Below are positions 27,842 to 37,861 of a stretch of 64,000 bases of DNA, piece by piece. Each line of letters opens with the position of its first letter. Position 1 is the first letter of the stretch. Below the pieces are notes generated by a model. The model ran no database searches, was not told the origin of the DNA, and was given only the letters and a program-made list of their open reading frames with translations. The stretch covers positions 1,860,139-1,924,138 of the forward strand of contig NZ_CP022463.1 of assembly GCF_002224485.1 (NCBI RefSeq), in the 5' to 3' direction. This DNA comes from Sinomonas sp. R1AF57. GTDB lineage: Bacteria; Actinomycetota; Actinomycetes; Actinomycetales; Micrococcaceae. The position numbers were made by a program, and so were the translations under genes.

Positions 27842-30472
27842 ATGCCTGAAGCAGACACCACGGGTACAGACACGCCCGCTACGCAGCCCACGGCGGCCGC
27901 CGCCGCTACCGTCCCGGACAAGCCGGCCCTCGAGGGACTCGAGGCGAAGTTCAGCGAGCGCTGGGTCGCCGAGGGAACCTACCGGTTCGACCCTGCGACG
28001 ACGCGCGAGGCGGTCTACTCGATCGACACTCCCCCGCCCACCGCCTCGGGTTCGCTGCACGTCGGCCACATGTTCTCCTTCACGCAGACCGACCTGCTCG
28101 CGCGCTACCAGCGCATGACCGGCAAGAACGTCTTCTACCCGATGGGCTGGGACGACAACGGCCTGCCCACCGAGAGGCGCGTCCAGAACTACTTCGGCGT
28201 GCGCTGCGATCCGGCCGTCCCGTACGACGCCGACTACCGTCCGCCCGCCCAGCCCGCCAAGAACCAGCGCGACTTCGACGTGGTCTCCCGCCGGAACTTC
28301 ATCGAGCTCTGTGAGGAGCTCGCGGTCGAGGACGAGAAGGTCTTCGAGCACCTCTTCAAGACTCTCGGCCTCTCGGTCGACTGGGACATGACGTACCGCA
28401 CGATCGACGGCACCTCCCGCGCCGTCTCCCAGCGGGCCTTCCTGAAGAACTTCGCGGACGGCGACGCCTACCTCGCTGAGGCCCCCACCCTCTGGGATGT
28501 CACGTTCCGCACCGCTGTCGCCCAGGCGGAGCTCGAGGACCGCGAGGTTCCCGGCGCCTACTACCGCTACGCCTTCACGACGCACGACGGCGCCCCCGTC
28601 CATATCGAGACGACCCGCCCCGAGCTCCTGGCCGCGTGTGCTGCCCTCGTGGCGCACCCGGACGACGAGCGGTACCAGCACCTGTTCGGCACCACGGTCA
28701 CCTCCCCCCTGTTCGGAGTCGAGGTCGAGGTCAGGGCGCACCCGCTGGCGAAGCCGGACAAGGGCTCCGGAATCGCCATGGTCTGCACCTTCGGCGACCT
28801 CACCGACGTCACCTGGTGGCGCGAGCTGGACCTCCCCACGAGGGCGATCATCGGACGCGACGGGCGCATCCAGGCGGAGACGCCCGAGTGGATCACGACC
28901 GACGAGGGCACTGCGGCCTACGCGGAGATCGCGGGCAAGACGGCGTTCTCGGCCAAGGAGGCCGTGGTGAGCATGCTGTCCGCGCGCGGTCTGCTCGACG
29001 GCGAGCCGAAGAAGATCCTCCACCCGGTCAACTTCTACGAGAAGGGCGACAAGCCGCTCGAAGTCGTGACCTCGCGACAGTGGTACATCCGCAACGGCGG
29101 CCGCGACGAGAACCGCCGCGCGACCTTCATCCAGCGCGGCCGCGAGCTGGAGTGGCACCCCGGCTTCATGCGCTCGCGCTACGAGAACTGGGTCGAGGGC
29201 CTCAACGGCGACTGGCTCGTCTCCCGCCAGCGCTTCTTCGGGGTGCCCATCCCCGTCTGGTATCCGCTGGACGCCGACGGCAATCCGGACTACGCCCACC
29301 CGATCGTCCCCGACGACTCCGCCCTGCCCGTCGACCCGGTCGCCGAGCCTGCCCCGGGCTACGACGAGTCGCAGCGCGATGCGCCCGGCGGCTTCACCGG
29401 CGACCCGGACGTCCTGGACACCTGGGCGACGTCCTCCCTCACCCCCCAGATCGTGGGGCGGTGGAGCCACGACGACGAGTTCTTCGCCAACGTCTTCCCG
29501 TTCGACCTCCGGCCGCAGGCCCACGAGATCATCCGCACCTGGCTCTTCTCGACCGTGGTCCGGGGCGAGGAGCTCCACGGCACCGTCCCGTGGAAGCACG
29601 CGGCGATCTCGGGGTGGGTCCTGGACCCCGACCGGAAGAAGATGTCCAAGTCGAAGGGCAACGTCGTCGTGCCGACCGACATCCTCGAGGAGTACGGCGC
29701 CGACGCAGTCCGCTACTGGGCGGCCTCGGCGAGGCTCGGCGCGGACACCGCATACGAGGTCGCCCAGATGAAGATCGGACGCCGGCTCGCGATCAAGATC
29801 CTCAACGCGTCCAAGTTCGTCCTGGGCCTCGGTGCGACCGAGGCGGATGTGCTCTCCGACGGCCAGGACCCGGTCCTGGTCAACGCACTGGACCGGGCGC
29901 TGCTCGCGCAGCTGGCCGACGTGGTCGAGCAGGCCGGCACGGCGTTCGCGGCCTACGACCCGGCCCGCGCACTCCAGCTCACCGAATCGTTCTTCTGGCA
30001 GTTCACCGACGACTACGTCGAGCTCATCAAGGACCGTGCCTACGGCGCCCAGGGCGAGGAGCAGAAGGCTTCGGTCCTCGCTGCGCTGGCGACCACGCTC
30101 GACGCGATCCTGCGGCTCTTCGCACCGATCCTCCCGTTCGCCACCGACGAGGTGTGGAGCTGGTGGCGTCCGGGCTCCGTGCACCGCGCCGCGTGGCCCG
30201 CCCCGCTGCCCGTCGCCGATGGGGACACCGGGATGCTGCCCACGGTCGGCCAGGCGCTCTCCGGCATCCGGAAGGCGAAGTCCGAGGCCAAGGTGAAGCA
30301 ACGCACGGAGGTGCTCTCCGCCGTCGTGTCTGCCCCCGCCGAGCTCTTGGCCCAGCTGCAGGCCGGGCTCGGGGACCTTCAGGCGGCGGCGAACGCGCGC
30401 TCCATCGAGCTGCGGGACGGAGCTGACGCCCTCGTGGTGAGCGACGTCGAACTGGCGCCGACGGAGGCCTAG
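27842..30472 (+). CDS. valS: valyl-tRNA synthetase
   Basis: 876 aa class I synthetase. HIGH motif is in ASGSLHVGHMFSFTQTD; KMSKS is in DRKKMSKSKGNVVVP; WDDNGLPTERRVQNYFGVRCD and the CP1 editing region are clear. A 25-residue Ala/Thr/Pro-rich N-terminus precedes the core, and the C-terminal part includes a short helical region rather than a long coiled coil. ATG with AAGGA upstream. It is monocistronic, ended by a hairpin. No T-box leader is seen, unlike ileS. Confidence 0.96.
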   Translation: MPEADTTGTDTPATQPTAAAAATVPDKPALEGLEAKFSERWVAEGTYRFDPATTREAVYSIDTPPPTASGSLHVGHMFSFTQTDLLARYQRMTGKNVFYPMGWDDNGLPTERRVQNYFGVRCDPAVPYDADYRPPAQPAKNQRDFDVVSRRNFIELCEELAVEDEKVFEHLFKTLGLSVDWDMTYRTIDGTSRAVSQRAFLKNFADGDAYLAEAPTLWDVTFRTAVAQAELEDREVPGAYYRYAFTTHDGAPVHIETTRPELLAACAALVAHPDDERYQHLFGTTVTSPLFGVEVEVRAHPLAKPDKGSGIAMVCTFGDLTDVTWWRELDLPTRAIIGRDGRIQAETPEWITTDEGTAAYAEIAGKTAFSAKEAVVSMLSARGLLDGEPKKILHPVNFYEKGDKPLEVVTSRQWYIRNGGRDENRRATFIQRGRELEWHPGFMRSRYENWVEGLNGDWLVSRQRFFGVPIPVWYPLDADGNPDYAHPIVPDDSALPVDPVAEPAPGYDESQRDAPGGFTGDPDVLDTWATSSLTPQIVGRWSHDDEFFANVFPFDLRPQAHEIIRTWLFSTVVRGEELHGTVPWKHAAISGWVLDPDRKKMSKSKGNVVVPTDILEEYGADAVRYWAASARLGADTAYEVAQMKIGRRLAIKILNASKFVLGLGATEADVLSDGQDPVLVNALDRALLAQLADVVEQAGTAFAAYDPARALQLTESFFWQFTDDYVELIKDRAYGAQGEEQKASVLAALATTLDAILRLFAPILPFATDEVWSWWRPGSVHRAAWPAPLPVADGDTGMLPTVGQALSGIRKAKSEAKVKQRTEVLSAVVSAPAELLAQLQAGLGDLQAAANARSIELRDGADALVVSDVELAPTEA

Positions 30473-30507
30473 TCCGGCCCCCCGCGCAGGTCCGTCCGGG
30501 CAAAGGG

Positions 30508-30544
30508 GAAGCCCCATCAGCGTTCATCGCGTTGGTGGGGCTTC
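30508..30544 (+). terminator. valS terminator
   Basis: GAAGCCCCA / TGGGGCTTC (9 bp) with a 19-base partly paired loop, followed by GACTTTG. Confidence 0.7.
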
Positions 30545-30784
30545 GACTTTGTCGGCTGCTCGGTGACGTTCTCGCAGTCTGGTGGACTCCTCGGCGTCCA
30601 GGTCGTGCCGACCCGTCACTGGCGGCCAGTCGTTGACTTTGCCTGAGGCTGCGTCAGGGCGACTGTCACTGAACCTTCGGTGTCCACGTCCTCATCCTTG
30701 CGGATCAGGTACTAACGATTGTGATCCTGGCCACAGGTGGAATCAAGGCCTCCGGGCGAACTACAGGAGAGTAGTTCCGGGGGC
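30545..30784. other. non-coding gap of lower GC, possible remnant
   Basis: 240 bp between valS and the DsbA-type gene. Base composition drops noticeably and no frame has the local codon bias. A small inverted repeat (AACTAC...GTAGTT) lies just after the stop of the minus-strand gene. I see no recognisable gene or RNA. Confidence 0.4.
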
Positions 30785-31405
30785 TCAGTCGACCTTGGGC
30801 CGCTCGGTGCGGGTGCGCTTGAGCTCGAAGAAATGCGGGAACGAGGCGAGCCCGACGGCGGCGTCCCAGAGCTTCCCGGCCTCTTCCCCGCGCGGCACGC
30901 GCGTGATCACGGGACCGAAGAAGGCAGTCCCGTTGATGGCCACGATCGGGGTGCCGACGTCCTGGCCGACGAGGTCGATACCCTTCCTGTGGCTTGCGCG
31001 CAGCTGCGGGTCATACTCGTCGGAGTCGGCGTACTCGGCGAGCTCGGGTGGAAGCCCCACCTCGTCGAGCGCACGCCGGATCACCTCGGAACGGTCGGTG
31101 ACGTTCTCCTGGTGGATGAGCGTGCCCATCGCGTCATAGAGCGGCTTGATGTGCTCGGCTCCATGGAGTTCGGAGGCAGCGACGATGACCCGCACCGGCC
31201 CCCAGTTCTCGTCCATGGAGCGCTGGTAGTCGTGCTCGAGCTCGCGGCCCTCGTTGAGGACGGAGAGGCTCATCACGTGCCACTCGGTCTGGATTGTGCG
31301 GACCTTCTCGACCTCGCCGATCCAGCGGGACGTGGCCCACGCGAAGGGGCACGCGGGGTCGAACCAGAAGTCGGCCCTCTGCTGGGCGGTGGCGTCAGTG
31401 GACAC
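30785..31405 (-). CDS. DsbA-family (Rv2466c-type) thiol oxidoreductase with CPFA active site
   Basis: 206 aa. FWFDPACPFAW is the thioredoxin-fold active site; GTPIVAINGTAFFGPV carries the cis-Pro and FFELKRTRTERP ends the protein, strongly like M. tuberculosis Rv2466c, the mycothiol-dependent nitroreductase. There the site is CPWC; here it reads CPFA, with Cys19 kept and the second Cys replaced by Ala22. A one-cysteine enzyme would have to work through mycothiol mixed disulfides. Gene order next to clpX-clpP-tig, rpiB and pepN mirrors the mycobacterial locus. Confidence 0.88.
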   Translation of the reverse strand: MSTDATAQQRADFWFDPACPFAWATSRWIGEVEKVRTIQTEWHVMSLSVLNEGRELEHDYQRSMDENWGPVRVIVAASELHGAEHIKPLYDAMGTLIHQENVTDRSEVIRRALDEVGLPPELAEYADSDEYDPQLRASHRKGIDLVGQDVGTPIVAINGTAFFGPVITRVPRGEEAGKLWDAAVGLASFPHFFELKRTRTERPKVD

Positions 31406-31488
31406 GGATCAGCTCCTCGGTCGCACGACAGCAGCCGGCAGCAACACTGCCGCTGCGGTCTTCGGTCAGGGTCAGGGCGATGCCGCCG

Positions 31489-32778
<1,290 letters not shown>

Positions 32779-32852
32779 TCGTCAATTCCCTTCGAAAGAA
32801 GCTTCTGACCATCCCACTGTAGGCCACCGCACCGTCACTCGTGGGACACCAC

Positions 32853-32890
32853 GGCGCCGGTGTCCGGGCTGTTACCCGGACACCGGCGCC
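32853..32890 (-). terminator. hairpin between clpP2 and clpX
   Basis: A 16-bp perfect stem (GGCGCCGGTGTCCGGG and its complement) with a six-base loop. It would end the clpP1-clpP2 message before clpX. Confidence 0.8.
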
Positions 32891-32909
32891 AGCACACCCG
32901 GTACGTGGG

Positions 32910-33569
32910 TCAGCGGGTGATCGCGCTCGACCGGATCTTTCGGGATTCGAGCACCTCGTCGACGAGGCCGTAGTCCTTCGCCTCGGCAGCCGTCAGGAAC
33001 AGGTCGCGCTCGATGTCCCGGCTGATGTCGTCGGGGGTCTTGTTCGAGTGCTTGGCCCACGTGTGCTCGAGCCACTCGCGCATGCGCAGCACCTCACGGG
33101 CCTGGATCTCGAGGTCGGTGGCCTGGCCGCCGGACCCGCCCGCGAGCGAGGGCTGGTGGATCATGACCGTCGAGTTCGGCAGGGCCAGGCGCTTGCCCGG
33201 CGTGCCGGCGGCGAGGATCACCGCCGCCGCGGACGCGGCCATGCCCAGGCACACCGTCTGGATCTCGGGACGGATGAACTGCATCGTGTCGTAGATCGCG
33301 GTCATGGCCGTGAACGAGCCGCCGGGGGAATTGATGTACATCGTGATGTCCCGGTCGGGGTCGTTCGCCTCGAGCACGAGCAGCTGCGCCATGATATCGT
33401 CAGCGCTCGCATCGTCGACCTGGACGCCCATGAAGATGATGCGGTCCTCGAACAGCTTCGTGTACGGGTCCTGGCGCTTGAAGCCGTACGGCGTGCGCTC
33501 CTCGAACTGCGGGAGGACATAGCGGCTGGTCGGAAGGCTCGCCGGGTTGACGCCCATGCTGAAATTCAT
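32910..33569 (-). CDS. clpP2: ClpP2 protease subunit
   Basis: 219 aa. Catalytic Ser is in GMAASAAAVILAAG, His in MIHQPSLAGGSGGQ and Asp in ERDLFLTAAEAKDYGL. The longer N-terminus (YVLPQFEERTPYGFKRQDPY) is typical of the actinobacterial ClpP2 group that pairs with ClpP1 to form a mixed tetradecamer. It follows clpP1 by 27 bp. Start ATG at 33569 has AAGGAGCAAGC upstream; a Met at codon 5 is a less likely start. Confidence 0.96.
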   Translation of the reverse strand: MNFSMGVNPASLPTSRYVLPQFEERTPYGFKRQDPYTKLFEDRIIFMGVQVDDASADDIMAQLLVLEANDPDRDITMYINSPGGSFTAMTAIYDTMQFIRPEIQTVCLGMAASAAAVILAAGTPGKRLALPNSTVMIHQPSLAGGSGGQATDLEIQAREVLRMREWLEHTWAKHSNKTPDDISRDIERDLFLTAAEAKDYGLVDEVLESRKIRSSAITR

Positions 33570-33596
33570 TGCTTGCTCCTTGTTCCTCAGCGCCGT

Positions 33597-34217
33597 CTAC
33601 TTGTCCGTCCCGCCGCCGCCGGACACGTGCCCGGCTCGCGCGGCGATCTTGTCGAAGAAGCCGTACTCGAGGGCTTCCTGCGCCGTGAACCACTTGTCAC
33701 GGTCGTTGTCCTTGAGGATCTGCTCGACGGGCTGGCCCGTCTGCTCCGCCGTCAGCTCCGCCATGACCTGCTTCATGTGCAGGATCAGCTCAGCCTGGAT
33801 CTTGATGTCCGAGGCCGTGCCCCCGATGCCGCCGGACGGCTGGTGCATGAGGATGCGCGCGTGCGGGGTCGCGTAGCGCTTGCCCTTGGTGCCCGAGGAG
33901 AGGAGGAACTGCCCCATGGAGGCGGCGAGTCCGGTGGCGACGGTGACGACGTCGTTCGGGATGAACTGCATCGTGTCGTAGATGGCCATGCCCGCGGTCA
34001 CCGAGCCGCCGGGCGAGTTGATGTAGAGGTAGATGTCCTTGGCCGGATCCTCCGCCGACAGGAGGAGGAGCTGGGAGCAGATGGCGTTGGCGTTGTCGTC
34101 GCGGACCTCCGACCCAAGCCAGATGATCCGCTCCTTGAGGAGCCGCTGGTAGATGTAGTCCTGACCGTTCCCCTCGGTCGGCCCTGCCATGCTCGGCGTC
34201 TTCTCCTGCTGGTGCAT
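33597..34217 (-). CDS. clpP1: ClpP1 protease subunit
   Basis: 206 aa. Catalytic Ser is in [14 protein letters not shown], His in [12 protein letters not shown] and Asp in [19 protein letters not shown]. The product pairs with ClpP2 for ClpX/ClpC-driven degradation. Two starts are possible: ATG 34217 with GAGAGG at nine bases, or ATG 34190 with AGGAG at 12; the first is used here. Confidence 0.96.
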   Translation of the reverse strand: MHQQEKTPSMAGPTEGNGQDYIYQRLLKERIIWLGSEVRDDNANAICSQLLLLSAEDPAKDIYLYINSPGGSVTAGMAIYDTMQFIPNDVVTVATGLAASMGQFLLSSGTKGKRYATPHARILMHQPSGGIGGTASDIKIQAELILHMKQVMAELTAEQTGQPVEQILKDNDRDKWFTAQEALEYGFFDKIAARAGHVSGGGGTDK

Positions 34218-34354
34218 GGTGCGATACCTCTCGATCTGGTGCACATGGGCTGTTGCTGCTACAGGGACACTAGCCTTTTTCCACGGCCGATTGTTCCGCA
34301 TCCGGCCCCTGTTCGCTTCCAGCGCATGGGGCCGCGCAATCCGCGGGAGAACGG

Positions 34355-34403
34355 CGAAGGCCGCCGTCCGTTCCCCTGTCCGGGGAACCGACGGCGGCCT
34401 TCG
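34355..34403 (-). terminator. hairpin after tig
   Basis: CGAAGGCCGCCGTC pairs with GACGGCGGCCTTCG, extended by GTTCCCC/GGGGAAC around a short loop. It starts 10 bases after the tig stop. Confidence 0.8.
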
Positions 34404-34413
34404 AAGCGCTCGG

Positions 34414-35790
34414 TCAGAACTTGGCGGCTGCGGGGTCGTCGCTCGGGACGATCTCGGCCTCGGCGCTCTCGTCGGCCTGCGGCACGTCCTCGCCGGCCGG
34501 CTTGACGAACTCGGAGAGGTCGACGGCGTTGCCCTCCGAGTCGGTGACCTCGGCCTTGCCGAGGACGGCGGCGAGCGCCTTGCGGCGGCGGACCTCGCCG
34601 ACCATCATCGGGACCTGGCCCGACTGGTCCATGATCTGGGCGAACTGGTTCGGGTCCATGCCGTACTGGCTGGCCGTCGTCACGAGGTACTCGATGAGCT
34701 CGGACTGGGAGACGCCGATCTCCTCCTTGTCCGCGATCGCGTCGAGGATGACCTCGTTCTTGAAGGCACGCTCCGTGTTGGCCTTGACCTCGGCGCGGTG
34801 CTCCTCGGTGTCGTGGTCCTCGCCGGCGGCGTGGCCGCCGTTCTCCGGGTTGAAGTGCGCCTCGACCTGCTCGGCGAGAACGCCCTCGGGGACGGGGACC
34901 TCGACGAGCTCGACGAGCTTGTCCAGGACCTTGTCGCGGGCCTCGACGCCCTGCGAGACGACCTTGGACTGCGCCGCCTGCTTGGCGAGGTCCTCGCGGA
35001 GTTCGGCGATCGTGTCGAACTCGGAGGCGAGCTGCGCGAAGTCGTCGTCGGCCTCGGGGAGCTCGCGCTCCTTCACGGCCGTGACCTTGACGGTCACAGA
35101 TGCGTCCTGGCCCGCGTGCTCGCCACCGGCGAGCTTGGTCTCGAAGACCGTCTCCTCATCGGCCGAGAGGCCGGTGACCGCCTCGTCGAGGCCCTCGAGC
35201 ATGGTGCCGGAACCGACCTGGTAGGACAGGCCGGACGCGGTGTCGACCTCCTCGCCGTCGACCTTCGCCGTGAGGTCGATCGTGAGGAAGTCGTCGGCCT
35301 CGGCCGGACGGTCGACGGCCTTGAGCGTGCCGAAGCGGCCGCGCAGCTCGTCGAGGGCCTTCTCAACGTCCTCGTCGCCCGCCTCGGCCGCAGCGACGTC
35401 GACCTTGAGGCCGGCGTAGTCAGGAAGCTCGATCTCGGGGCGCACGTCCACCTCGACGGAGAACTTGAGCTCGCCCTCGGTGGCGGCGGGGTCGGGAACC
35501 TCGGTGATCTCGACCTCGGGGCGGGACAGCGGGCGGATGCCGGTCTCGGCGACGGCCTGCTGGTACCAGTCGTTCAGGCCCTCGTTGATGGCCGTCTCGA
35601 GGACGTAGCCGCGGCCGACGCGCTGGTCGATGAGGCGAGCGGGGACCTTGCCCTTGCGGAAGCCCGGCACCTGGATCTGCTCGGCGACGGCCTTGTAGGC
35701 GGCATCGATGTTCGGCTTCAGCTCGTCGAGGGCCACCTCGACGTTGAGCTTGACCCGCGTGGGGCTGAGGTTCTCGGCAGCGCTCTTCAC
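34414..35790 (-). CDS. tig: trigger factor
   Basis: 458 aa. Ribosome-binding N-domain ([21 protein letters not shown] is the ribosome-contact signature), FKBP-type PPIase domain from about residue 160, and a helical C-domain ending in an acidic tail ([16 protein letters not shown]). It is a co-translational chaperone. It lies upstream of clpP1-clpP2-clpX, the common order. tRNA-Pro and tRNA-Gly lie just upstream in the same orientation. Confidence 0.96.
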   Translation of the reverse strand: MKSAAENLSPTRVKLNVEVALDELKPNIDAAYKAVAEQIQVPGFRKGKVPARLIDQRVGRGYVLETAINEGLNDWYQQAVAETGIRPLSRPEVEITEVPDPAATEGELKFSVEVDVRPEIELPDYAGLKVDVAAAEAGDEDVEKALDELRGRFGTLKAVDRPAEADDFLTIDLTAKVDGEEVDTASGLSYQVGSGTMLEGLDEAVTGLSADEETVFETKLAGGEHAGQDASVTVKVTAVKERELPEADDDFAQLASEFDTIAELREDLAKQAAQSKVVSQGVEARDKVLDKLVELVEVPVPEGVLAEQVEAHFNPENGGHAAGEDHDTEEHRAEVKANTERAFKNEVILDAIADKEEIGVSQSELIEYLVTTASQYGMDPNQFAQIMDQSGQVPMMVGEVRRRKALAAVLGKAEVTDSEGNAVDLSEFVKPAGEDVPQADESAEAEIVPSDDPAAAKF

Positions 35791-35858
35791 AGCGTGGCTC
35801 TCCTGGATGGTCGGATGATGGGTGCCGCCCTCGGGCGAAATGCCTCAGGACGCGACTG

Positions 35859-35933
35859 TCGGGGTGACAGGATTTGAACCTGCGACTTCCTGCTCCCAAA
35901 GCAGGCGCTCTAGCCAAGCTGAGCTACACCCCG
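35859..35933 (-). tRNA. tRNA-Pro(TGG)
   Basis: 75 nt cloverleaf. The anticodon loop TTTGGGA on a CCTGC/GCAGG stem gives TGG. Acceptor CGGGGTG pairs with CACCCCG. TPsiC loop GGTTCAAATCC. CCA not encoded. It reads toward tig. Confidence 0.94.
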
Positions 35934-36001
35934 GTCTAGTGCACAGACCACGATACAGGGCCGCGACAAGCCAATGCACATCAGGCCCCGGGCACGGAAA
36001 C

Positions 36002-36025
36002 GGCCCCTCCGGCGTCGGAAGGGCC
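36002..36025 (-). terminator. hairpin after tRNA-Gly
   Basis: GGCCCTTCC / GGAGGGGCC (one wobble) with a six-base loop, then GTTTCCG. It separates tRNA-Gly from tRNA-Pro. Confidence 0.65.
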
Positions 36026-36038
36026 CTGGGCGCCAACG

Positions 36039-36109
36039 AGGGGGCGACGGGAATCGAACCCGCGTATCCAGTTTGGAAGACTGGCGCTCTACCATTGAGC
36101 TACGCCCCC
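36039..36109 (-). tRNA. tRNA-Gly(TCC)
   Basis: 71 nt cloverleaf. The anticodon loop CTTCCAA on a CCAGT/ACTGG stem gives TCC. Acceptor GGGGGCG pairs with CGCCCCC. TPsiC GGTTCGATTCC. CCA not encoded. Only about 80 bp separate it from the divergent VanY-type gene. Confidence 0.94.
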
Positions 36110-36189
36110 GGGGCCCTCCAACTAAAGCGAACGCGAGCCGAGCGTGTCAAATCCCGCCCAGCCCCGGGCGCCCTATGTCAGGGGGAAGC

Positions 36190-37857
36190 ATGGACCAGCC
36201 CGACCACCCGCACGCCCGGCCCGCCTTCAGGGGCATCCTCAGGAGAGGGGCCGCGGCCTACGCCGTCCTGGCCTGCGCCGTGCTGCTCCTCCTGGGCGTC
36301 CCCGCCCAGCATGCCCACGCAGACGATCCCGGCGCCGCGATCAGCACGCGGGCCTCGCAGCTGGGCCTGGGTTCCGCGACCGGCGGGCTGGTCTGCGGGC
36401 TCAGGGACGGCGGCTGCTACCAGTGGTACGGGACGGTCGGGATCCTGTGGTCCCCGGCGTCGGGCGCGCAGCCGAGCTCCCCCGGCGCCATCCGCCAGGC
36501 CTGGGTCGCCCAAGGGTACGAGAACGGTCGTCTGGGCTACCCGACCTCGGCCGAGACCTGCGGTCTGGCCGCTGGCGGATGCCGCCAGACCTATCAGGGC
36601 GGGACGCTGTACTGGACGGCGTCGACCGGCGCGAACGCGGCCACCCCGGGGGCGATTCTCCAGGCCTGGACTGCGCAGGGCAGCGAGAACGGGCGCCTCG
36701 GCTACCCGGTGGGAGGCGAGGTGTGCGGGCTCCGCGACGGCGGCTGCTACCAGATGTTCGCGGGCGGGGGCATCCTGTGGTCCCCGGCATCCGGGGCGTA
36801 CGCCAGCACGCCCGGAGCCATCCGGCAGGCGTGGGTCGCCCAGGGCTACGAGAACGGGCGTCTCGGCTACCCCACATCGGGGGAATCGTGCGGCCTCCGG
36901 GACGCCGGCTGCGTCCAGTCCTTCCAGGGCGGCGCCCTGTACTGGACCGCAGCCTCCGGGGCCCAGCCGATGACACCGGGGGCAATCCGCCAGGCCTGGG
37001 CGGCCATGGGCAGCGAGGGCGGCGTCCTCGGCTACCCGCTCGGCCCCGAAGTGTGCGGGATGCGAGACGGCGGGTGCGGGCAGGTCTTCCAGGGCGGCTC
37101 GGTCTACTGGTCCCCCTCCACGGGAGCGCAGCCGAGCCTGCCGGGGGCAATCCGCTGGGCCTGGGGCACGCGCGGCTACGAGGCCGGCCCCCTCGGCTAC
37201 CCGGTCGGGCCGGAGATCTGCCAGTCGGGATCGTGCCGGCAGAACTTCCAGCGCGGCTTCGCGACCTGGAGCGCCCAGGACGGCGCGCGGCTCGCGATCA
37301 CCGCGCTCGACACGATCGTCGTGAACAAGAAGCGCCCGCTCTCCCCCATCGACTATGTCCCCGCGCCCCTCGAGACCGTCGGCTCGACGGCGATGCAGTC
37401 CGAGGCGGCCGCATGGGCCCGCTCGCTGCTCGCCGACGCGAGAGCCGCCGGGATCGGCATGACGACGGTGAGCGGGTACCGGGACTACTGGTCGCAGGCG
37501 TCGCTCTACAACAGCTACGTCGCGCAGTACGGCCAGGCCCAGGCGGACCTGATCTCGGCCCGGCCCGGGTACAGCGAGCACCAGAGCGGGCTCGCGCTCG
37601 ACATCGGCGACTCGAGCGGGGCGTGCGGGCTGCAGGCGTGCTTCGAGAACACGGGCTCCGGTTCGTGGGCGAGGGACAACGCCTGGCGGTACGGGTTCAT
37701 CGTCCGCTACCCGCAGGGCTACACGTGGGCCACCGGCTACGACTACGAGCCGTGGCATCTCCGCTACGTGGGGCGGGCCGCAGCCTCAGCGATGCGCTTC
37801 AACGGAATCCCGACACTCGAGGAGTTCTACGCCCTGCCGGCGGCCCCGGGCTACTGA
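36190..37857 (+). CDS. secreted LGFP-repeat protein with C-terminal VanY-type D,D-carboxypeptidase
   Basis: 555 aa. The signal peptide AAAYAVLACAVLLLLGVPAQ ends near AHA-DD (residue 44). Residues about 55-375 are six LGFP repeats of 55 aa (165 bp), each with GRLGYP-type and GAIRQAW-type cores and a C-x6-C pair such as CGLRDGGC. The peptidase M15 domain follows: VSGYRDYWSQ, PGYSEHQSGLALDIGD and YEPWHLRYVG carry the zinc His-Asp-His set. LGFP modules bind the cell wall, so this is a wall-trimming enzyme. ATG 36190 has AGGGGGA directly upstream; ATG 36175 is an alternative. Confidence 0.9.
   Translation: MDQPDHPHARPAFRGILRRGAAAYAVLACAVLLLLGVPAQHAHADDPGAAISTRASQLGLGSATGGLVCGLRDGGCYQWYGTVGILWSPASGAQPSSPGAIRQAWVAQGYENGRLGYPTSAETCGLAAGGCRQTYQGGTLYWTASTGANAATPGAILQAWTAQGSENGRLGYPVGGEVCGLRDGGCYQMFAGGGILWSPASGAYASTPGAIRQAWVAQGYENGRLGYPTSGESCGLRDAGCVQSFQGGALYWTAASGAQPMTPGAIRQAWAAMGSEGGVLGYPLGPEVCGMRDGGCGQVFQGGSVYWSPSTGAQPSLPGAIRWAWGTRGYEAGPLGYPVGPEICQSGSCRQNFQRGFATWSAQDGARLAITALDTIVVNKKRPLSPIDYVPAPLETVGSTAMQSEAAAWARSLLADARAAGIGMTTVSGYRDYWSQASLYNSYVAQYGQAQADLISARPGYSEHQSGLALDIGDSSGACGLQACFENTGSGSWARDNAWRYGFIVRYPQGYTWATGYDYEPWHLRYVGRAAASAMRFNGIPTLEEFYALPAAPGY
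36391..37260 (+). repeat. 165-bp LGFP coding repeats with alternate-unit similarity
   Basis: Units begin near 36391, 36556, 36721, 36886, 37051 and 37216. Units 1, 3 and 5 end in W-SP-x-x-GA and units 2 and 4 in WTAxxGA, so unit pairs (330 bp) look like the duplicated element. Confidence 0.75.
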
Positions 37858-37861
37858 GCGC

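Noticed and set aside
27686..30517. A 943-codon minus-strand frame opposite valS
   Set aside because: It mirrors valS codons and shows low-complexity Val/Glu/Arg sequence with no domain.
34189..35877. A 562-codon plus-strand frame opposite trigger factor
   Set aside because: Antisense shadow with repetitive Leu/Val/Glu content; tig is certain on the other strand.
36391..37260. CRISPR-like periodic repeats
   Set aside because: The 165-bp period encodes in-frame LGFP protein repeats; there are no short identical repeats with unique spacers.
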